Shown here: positions 59,875 to 64,000 of the stretch, one piece after another
Numbering within the stretch: the stretch's first letter is position 1
Layout: every line of letters starts with the position of its first letter
Source of the DNA: Microbacterium terrae
GTDB taxonomy: Bacteria > Actinomycetota > Actinomycetes > Actinomycetales > Microbacteriaceae
NCBI RefSeq assembly: GCF_017831975.1
Contig: NZ_JAFDSS010000001.1
Span: 1-64,000 of the forward strand
DNA: 64,000 bases
Direction of reading: 5' to 3'
Position numbers and translations under genes: made by a program
Notes under the pieces: model-generated
Told to the model about the DNA's origin: nothing
Seen by the model: only the letters and a program-made list of their open reading frames with translations
The model's database searches: none

Positions 59875-60720
59875 TCATTGCTCGCGCTCGAGGGGAACGG
59901 ATCGGCGTGCCGGCCCGGTGTACGTGTAACCGATCGACTTCGGGGTGGGTCCTTTGATGCGGCCGCCCTGCAGCAGCTGCTCGTTCGCGTGGGCGAGGAT
60001 GCCCACCGAGCGCGACAGGATGAAGACGCCGCGACCGAGCTCCGGAGTCAGGCCGAGCTCGCAGTAGATGACCGCTGTCACACCGTCGACGTTCATCGGG
60101 ATGCGCTGCGGGCGTCCTTCGCTGATGGCGTCCTCCACGGCGCGCCCGATGGCGGCGAAGCGTCCGTCGACGTCGTCGCTCGCGCTCGCGGCGTCGACGA
60201 GGGCGAGCAGCCGCGGGGTGCGCGGGTCGAGCGGATGCCAGCGGTGGCCGAATCCGGGGACGTAGCGCTCGCCGGCGTCTCGTCTGCGCTGCAGCACGGT
60301 GCGGACCGCCGACGCGAGGTCGCCGTCGTCGCCGAGCTCCGCGTCGACGGCGTAGTACAGCTCCATGCACTGCTGTCCGGGGCCGCCGTGCACGTCGTCG
60401 AGCACGTTGATCGCCGACGCCATCGCATTGTTGATGCGCGCACCGCAGGTCATCGCCATCCGCGCGATCGCGATCGACGGCGCCTGCGGGCCGTGGTCGA
60501 CCGAAGACACGAGTGCGGCTTCGAAGAGCGCGGACTGCGCGCGTGTGGGCAGGTCGCCGCGGAGCATGAGCCAGATCGCGTCGACGAAGCTCACGTTGCC
60601 GATCAGCTCCTGGACCGGATATCCGCGCAGGTCGATCTCACCCGGGCGCACCTCGATGATCTCGGTCTGCCACCAGCGACGCGCTTCGTCGACGAGTTCC
60701 TCGGGCGTGCCGCCGGTCAT
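59875..60720 (-). CDS. Citrate-synthase-fold, citryl-CoA-lyase-like protein
   Basis: 281 residues, shorter than citrate synthase (about 370-430) and missing its N-terminal part. The active-site His pair is present: VHGGPG with His111 and GFGHRWHPLDPR with His159; a downstream MNVDGVTAVIYCELGL region would supply the catalytic Asp, which is also seen as Asp in VDGVT. Such short proteins are usually annotated citryl-CoA lyase. It may cleave or make a citryl-CoA-like thioester from the acyl-CoA produced by the neighbouring dehydrogenase. ATG 60720 overlaps the dehydrogenase stop (ATGA); the ThDP gene starts 12 bases after its end. Confidence 0.8.
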   Translation of the reverse strand: MTGGTPEELVDEARRWWQTEIIEVRPGEIDLRGYPVQELIGNVSFVDAIWLMLRGDLPTRAQSALFEAALVSSVDHGPQAPSIAIARMAMTCGARINNAMASAINVLDDVHGGPGQQCMELYYAVDAELGDDGDLASAVRTVLQRRRDAGERYVPGFGHRWHPLDPRTPRLLALVDAASASDDVDGRFAAIGRAVEDAISEGRPQRIPMNVDGVTAVIYCELGLTPELGRGVFILSRSVGILAHANEQLLQGGRIKGPTPKSIGYTYTGPARRSVPLEREQ

Positions 60721-62156
60721 CGCCCGGTTCCCGTCGCCTCGAGCGCGGAATCGTAGAAGTCCCCGAAGAGCTCTTCGTCGGACGGGCGGTCCTCCGCGAT
60801 GGTGCGTGAGACCCAGGTCGAGTTGAGGTAGTGGCGCAGCGAGACGTTCTCCGAGGTGATGTTGCCGCCCCAGGTGCCGCATCCCATCGACGAGGTCATC
60901 GGCATGCCGTTGGTGAACGAGCCGGCGTTTGCCTTGGAGTTGGGCTGGCGGACCATGATGCGCGAGACCGGCATGTGCCGCGCGAAGTAGTCGATGTGCG
61001 CGTCGTCGGTCGACGCGATGCCGCACGAGTGCCCCTTGCCGCCGATGTCGTAGAGCCGCTTCGCGACCTCGACGCCGTCTTCGAAGCCGCCGTCGTACGG
61101 ATGGACGGCCATCAGCGTGGTCAGCTTCTCTTTGCAGAACTGCCGGTCCTCGGCGATGCCGTCGCCTTCGACCACGATGAATCGCCTGTCGTCGGGGATG
61201 TCGAAGCCTGCCGCCCGCGCGAGAGCTTGAGGCGACACGGCGACGGTGTCGGCGAGACGGTGCCCCTCGGCATCCCACATCACGGACTTCAGGGCTGCCC
61301 GCTCTTCGGACGTGGCGAGATACCCGCCCTCGGCCACGAGCGCGTGGAGCATGTCGGAGTAGCGGGATGCCGGCACCAGCACGTTGCCGTCGGCGGAGCA
61401 TCCCGAGCCGAAGTCCGACGTCTTCGAGAGCATGCAGTTGCGGGCGGTCTCGGCGATGTCGGCCGTCTCGTCGACGAACTCGGTGGCGTTGCCGGCGCCC
61501 ACTCCGTAGGCCGGCGTGCCCGAGCTGTACGCGGCACGCACGAGACCCTGACCGCCGGTCGCGATCACGAGATCCGACCGGCGCATGATCTCCTGCGACG
61601 CCGTGAGGCTCGGGAGCGTGATGCACTGCAGGATGTCTGCCGGGGCGCCTTCGGATTCGAGGGCCTCACGCATGAGGCGCACCGTCTCGAACGTGGTGTT
61701 CTTCGACCGCGGATGCGGCGAGAACACGACGACGTCACGCGCCTTGATCGCGTAGATCGCGTTGCCTGCGGGCGTGAGGTCGGGGTTCGTCGTGGGGACG
61801 ACGCATCCGATGATCCCCACCGGCTTGCCGTACTTCACGAGGCCCCGCGCAGCATCCTCCTCGATGATCCCGACCGAGGGGCTGCGGAGCGCGTCGCGGA
61901 GCACACCGCGGATCTTCATGCGCTTGTTCATGCGGCTCCCGTAGTCCCCGAGGCCGGATTCCTCGATGCCCATCTCGACGAGGCGATGGAACGAGGAGCG
62001 GTTCGCCACCGCCCAGGCGACCGCGCGGATGAGGCGATCGACGCGCTCCTGGTCGTAGGTCTCGATGACAGCCAGAGCAGCGCGGGCGCGCTCGAACACA
62101 TCGTCGAGCTCCGCCTCCTGCTCGCTCGAGAGCACTCTGCTCGCCGGTTCAGCCAT
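60717..62156 (-). CDS. Acylating (CoA-dependent) aldehyde dehydrogenase
   Basis: 479 residues. ATG 62156 follows GGAG by about six bases. KPVGIIGCVVPTTNPDLTP is the CoA/NAD-binding start shared with AdhE, EutE and sulfoacetaldehyde dehydrogenase. Catalytic Cys253 is in FGSGCSADGNVLV, and no partner Glu of non-acylating dehydrogenases is seen. SKANAGSFTNGMPMTSSMGCGTWGGNI closes the domain, with a pattern I associate with SauS/EutE-like enzymes. It should convert an aldehyde, CoA and NAD(P) to acyl-CoA. First gene of the leftward operon, divergent from the PQQ-type dehydrogenase across 293 bases. Confidence 0.88.
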   Translation of the reverse strand: MAEPASRVLSSEQEAELDDVFERARAALAVIETYDQERVDRLIRAVAWAVANRSSFHRLVEMGIEESGLGDYGSRMNKRMKIRGVLRDALRSPSVGIIEEDAARGLVKYGKPVGIIGCVVPTTNPDLTPAGNAIYAIKARDVVVFSPHPRSKNTTFETVRLMREALESEGAPADILQCITLPSLTASQEIMRRSDLVIATGGQGLVRAAYSSGTPAYGVGAGNATEFVDETADIAETARNCMLSKTSDFGSGCSADGNVLVPASRYSDMLHALVAEGGYLATSEERAALKSVMWDAEGHRLADTVAVSPQALARAAGFDIPDDRRFIVVEGDGIAEDRQFCKEKLTTLMAVHPYDGGFEDGVEVAKRLYDIGGKGHSCGIASTDDAHIDYFARHMPVSRIMVRQPNSKANAGSFTNGMPMTSSMGCGTWGGNITSENVSLRHYLNSTWVSRTIAEDRPSDEELFGDFYDSALEATGTGR

Positions 62157-62449
62157 GACAACTCCGTTCATCGGCATCGATGTCGACGGCCGAATGCTAT
62201 TGAGCCGCCGACGGCTGCGGCAAAGCGTGTCTCACTGGGCAGGAATCCAGGCTCGACGACCGCGGTGTCGACGCCGCGTGTACCACTCGCTGGGCCGAAG
62301 GGTTGCCGCCGCCAGGGAGCGGGAATAGCGTCCGAGCGCTGACCGTCCCGGCCGATTCCCCAGATTCGCCGGAGCGATCGCACCCAGTGAGATGACGGAA
62401 GGCGCCTCCGCTCGACGTCATCGGATCAACGACGATCAAGGAGTCATCG
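62157..62449. promoter_or_regulatory. Divergent intergenic region
   Basis: 293 bases between the acylating dehydrogenase and the PQQ-type dehydrogenase genes. It should hold both promoters. No TGGTA-N7-TACC site, long palindrome or consensus promoter was found; apart from AAGGAG at 62438-62443 for the rightward gene I see no defined element. Confidence 0.3.
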
Positions 62450-64000
62450 ATGCGCAAGCGACTGACCCGGCGGTTGGGTGCTGCAGGGATCGGAGCACTC
62501 GTCGTGCTCGCCCTCGCGGCCTCACCCGCGTACGGAATCGGGAGTCCCGCCGAGCCCGTTCCCCCAGCAGGACTGTCGGGACTGGATCCCACGGGTGCCG
62601 ACATGCCCACTGTCGGCGGCAACCTCGGCAACCAGCACTACTCCGGGCTGACCGACATCACCAAGAAGAACCTGAAGAAGCTCGCGCCGGCGTGGCGCAC
62701 GCATCTCTCGGAGGTGGCACCCGCTTCCGACGACGTCGGTCAGCAGACCACGCCGATCGTCGTCGACGGGATCATCTACCTCGACACGCCGAGCGGGGGA
62801 GTCATCGCCGTCGACGGCGCTTCGGGCGCACCGGTGTGGAAGTGGGAGAACGACGTCTACGGCCTGTCGGGCACGCGCCGGGGCGTGGCAGCCGGAGACG
62901 GGAAGATCTTCACCCTGGGGGGCGGCAACCGCGTCGTCGCACTCGACCAGGAGACCGGCGCCGAGGTGTGGGCGGTGCAGCCCACCGGGCCCGCGGGCGA
63001 AGACCTCGGTCGCGTCGGCAAGGTCGCGACCGTCTACTCGGACGGCATCGTGTACGCGCACGCCGCCGACGGTGACCGCGGCGCCGTCGTCGCGCTCGAT
63101 GCGAGCGACGGCTCGTACGTCTGGCACTTCTTCGGCGGCCCGCCCCGCGGCGAGGTGTTCACCGGGCTCGACGGCGTATCCTTCGACGCGTCGGCGACCT
63201 GGGGGCCTGTGCTCGCCGACGGCACCGACTGCTCGGAAGAGGGCGGGGCGACGTCGTGGATGCACGGCGCCGTCGACCCCGAACTGGGCATGTACTACAT
63301 GACCTTCGGCAATGCGCGCAGCTGCACGTCGTCGCAGAACGGGTCGCTGCGGCCGGGCGACAACCTGTTCTCGAGCACGCTCGTGGCGGTGGATGCCGCG
63401 ACCGGCGACTACAAGTGGCACTACCAGTCGATCCATCACGACGTGTGGGACATGGACAACGTCCACCCGCCGACACTGGCCGACATCGAGATCGCGGGCG
63501 AGGAGCGCAAGGTCCTCTTCTACGGCAGCAAGTCGGGCCACCAGTTCGTCCTCGACCGCACCGACGGCACTCCGGCGCTCCCCGTCGTCGAGAAGGAGAT
63601 GATCACGGACTCGCGCCAGGCTCACTCTGCGACGCAGCCGTTCCCCGAGAACCGGCTCCTGCCGGACTGCGTCGTGTGGGAGAAGCTCGACCCCGACAAC
63701 ATCCCCGGCGATCCCTGGCGCGCCGTGCCCAACTACAACGGCTACCAGCCCGACGCCGAGGGCAACCTCGTCTTCAACCCCGACAGCTACGTCGCGGCGG
63801 ACGAGCCGTTCCTGACGTATCCGGCCGGTTCGGCCGATCACCGCGAGGGATGCATGTACGACCCGCAGTGGGATCTGCCGATCCTGTCGACGACGAGCCA
63901 GAACGGTGGCGCGGACTGGTCGAACAACGCGTACAGCCCGCGGACGAACCTCGTCTACTACCCCTACGGCACCAACCCCGTGGCCCACTGGAACGGAGCG
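62450..64000 (+). CDS. Secreted PQQ-type quinoprotein dehydrogenase (3' end outside window)
   Basis: 517 codons are present and the frame is open at the right edge. AAGGAG is six bases before ATG 62450. A Sec signal peptide ends near residue 29 (ALAASPAYG), with no lipobox, so the protein is exported. Tryptophan-docking propeller repeats are visible: VAVDGASGAPVWKWE, VALDQETGAEVWAV, VALDASDGSYVWHF and VAVDAATGDYKWHY. YQSIHHDVWDMDN has the catalytic Asp (334) and a second acid two residues on (336). It should oxidise an alcohol or sugar in the extracytoplasmic space, with PQQ and calcium or a lanthanide. The aldehyde or lactone formed may supply the divergent acylating dehydrogenase. Confidence 0.88.
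   Translation, partial: MRKRLTRRLGAAGIGALVVLALAASPAYGIGSPAEPVPPAGLSGLDPTGADMPTVGGNLGNQHYSGLTDITKKNLKKLAPAWRTHLSEVAPASDDVGQQTTPIVVDGIIYLDTPSGGVIAVDGASGAPVWKWENDVYGLSGTRRGVAAGDGKIFTLGGGNRVVALDQETGAEVWAVQPTGPAGEDLGRVGKVATVYSDGIVYAHAADGDRGAVVALDASDGSYVWHFFGGPPRGEVFTGLDGVSFDASATWGPVLADGTDCSEEGGATSWMHGAVDPELGMYYMTFGNARSCTSSQNGSLRPGDNLFSSTLVAVDAATGDYKWHYQSIHHDVWDMDNVHPPTLADIEIAGEERKVLFYGSKSGHQFVLDRTDGTPALPVVEKEMITDSRQAHSATQPFPENRLLPDCVVWEKLDPDNIPGDPWRAVPNYNGYQPDAEGNLVFNPDSYVAADEPFLTYPAGSADHREGCMYDPQWDLPILSTTSQNGGADWSNNAYSPRTNLVYYPYGTNPVAHWNGA

Noticed and set aside
1-64000. tRNA, rRNA, CRISPR arrays, insertion sequences or phage genes
   Set aside because: None was recognised on reading both strands; no short regularly spaced repeats or transposase-like proteins are present.

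Overview
The window is a 64 kb stretch of a high-GC Gram-positive genome. Dense coding, many GTG and TTG starts, stop/start overlaps (TGATG, ATGA, GTGA), lipoprotein sugar-binding proteins, LacI/ROK/MmyB-type regulators and CUT1-type sugar ABC systems all point to an actinobacterium, most likely Microbacteriaceae (Microbacterium-like). This is an inference from style; no rRNA, tRNA, phage, IS or CRISPR sequence was seen.

Layout. (1) 1-12932: a glycan-use locus. A leftward operon (ROK regulator, BadF-type amino-sugar kinase, an MFS::SIS fusion, NagB, start of a GH2 beta-galactosidase) diverges from a rightward one (lipoprotein binding protein, two permeases, an unassigned carbohydrate-active protein, GH95 alpha-L-fucosidase). 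Together they suggest import and intracellular dismantling of fucosylated, galactose- and GlcNAc-containing oligosaccharides. (2) 12961-17701: a general-stress flavin-fold protein, a tightly coupled four-gene operon (small acidic protein, acyl-CoA-dehydrogenase-like protein, PIG-L deacetylase::NodS-like methyltransferase fusion, GT2 glycosyltransferase) and a Dps. (3) 17812-28204: GH35, a LacI regulator with clear operators, a second CUT1 transporter, GH78 alpha-L-rhamnosidase and a GH43-like enzyme. (4) 28282-31406: two aldo/keto reductases and an MmyB-like regulator, with a chimeric scar between the reductases made of the 3' tails of two neighbouring glycosidase genes. (5) 31407-46800: a GH38-like protein, GH38, an unassigned glycosidase-like protein, GH31, LacI, GH2, GH32 and a half-size ABC exporter. 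(6) 46825-52207: a small membrane protein and a complete Dpp/Opp-type ABC importer. (7) 52335-64000: a catabolic segment with a beta-propeller protein, ornithine-cyclodeaminase-like enzyme, GntR regulator, a TIM-HPPD-TIM fusion related to 3-dehydroshikimate dehydratase, then a divergent module of acylating aldehyde dehydrogenase, citrate-synthase/citryl-CoA-lyase-like protein and ThDP enzyme, facing a PQQ-type dehydrogenase that runs off the window.

How it works together. Regions 1, 3 and 5 read as a glycan-harvesting archipelago: oligosaccharides enter through lipoprotein-dependent ABC importers and are trimmed by mostly signal-less, hence probably cytoplasmic, exo-glycosidases; local ROK/LacI repressors sense the sugars. 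Region 7 looks like a separate oxidative pathway whose substrate cannot be fixed from sequence. The best candidates for undescribed biology are the Nod-factor-like operon (13663-17068), the ThDP/citryl-CoA-lyase/acylating-dehydrogenase module with the triple-domain DSD protein (55304-62156), the MFS::SIS fusion (945-3230) and the gene-tail scar (29288-29438).
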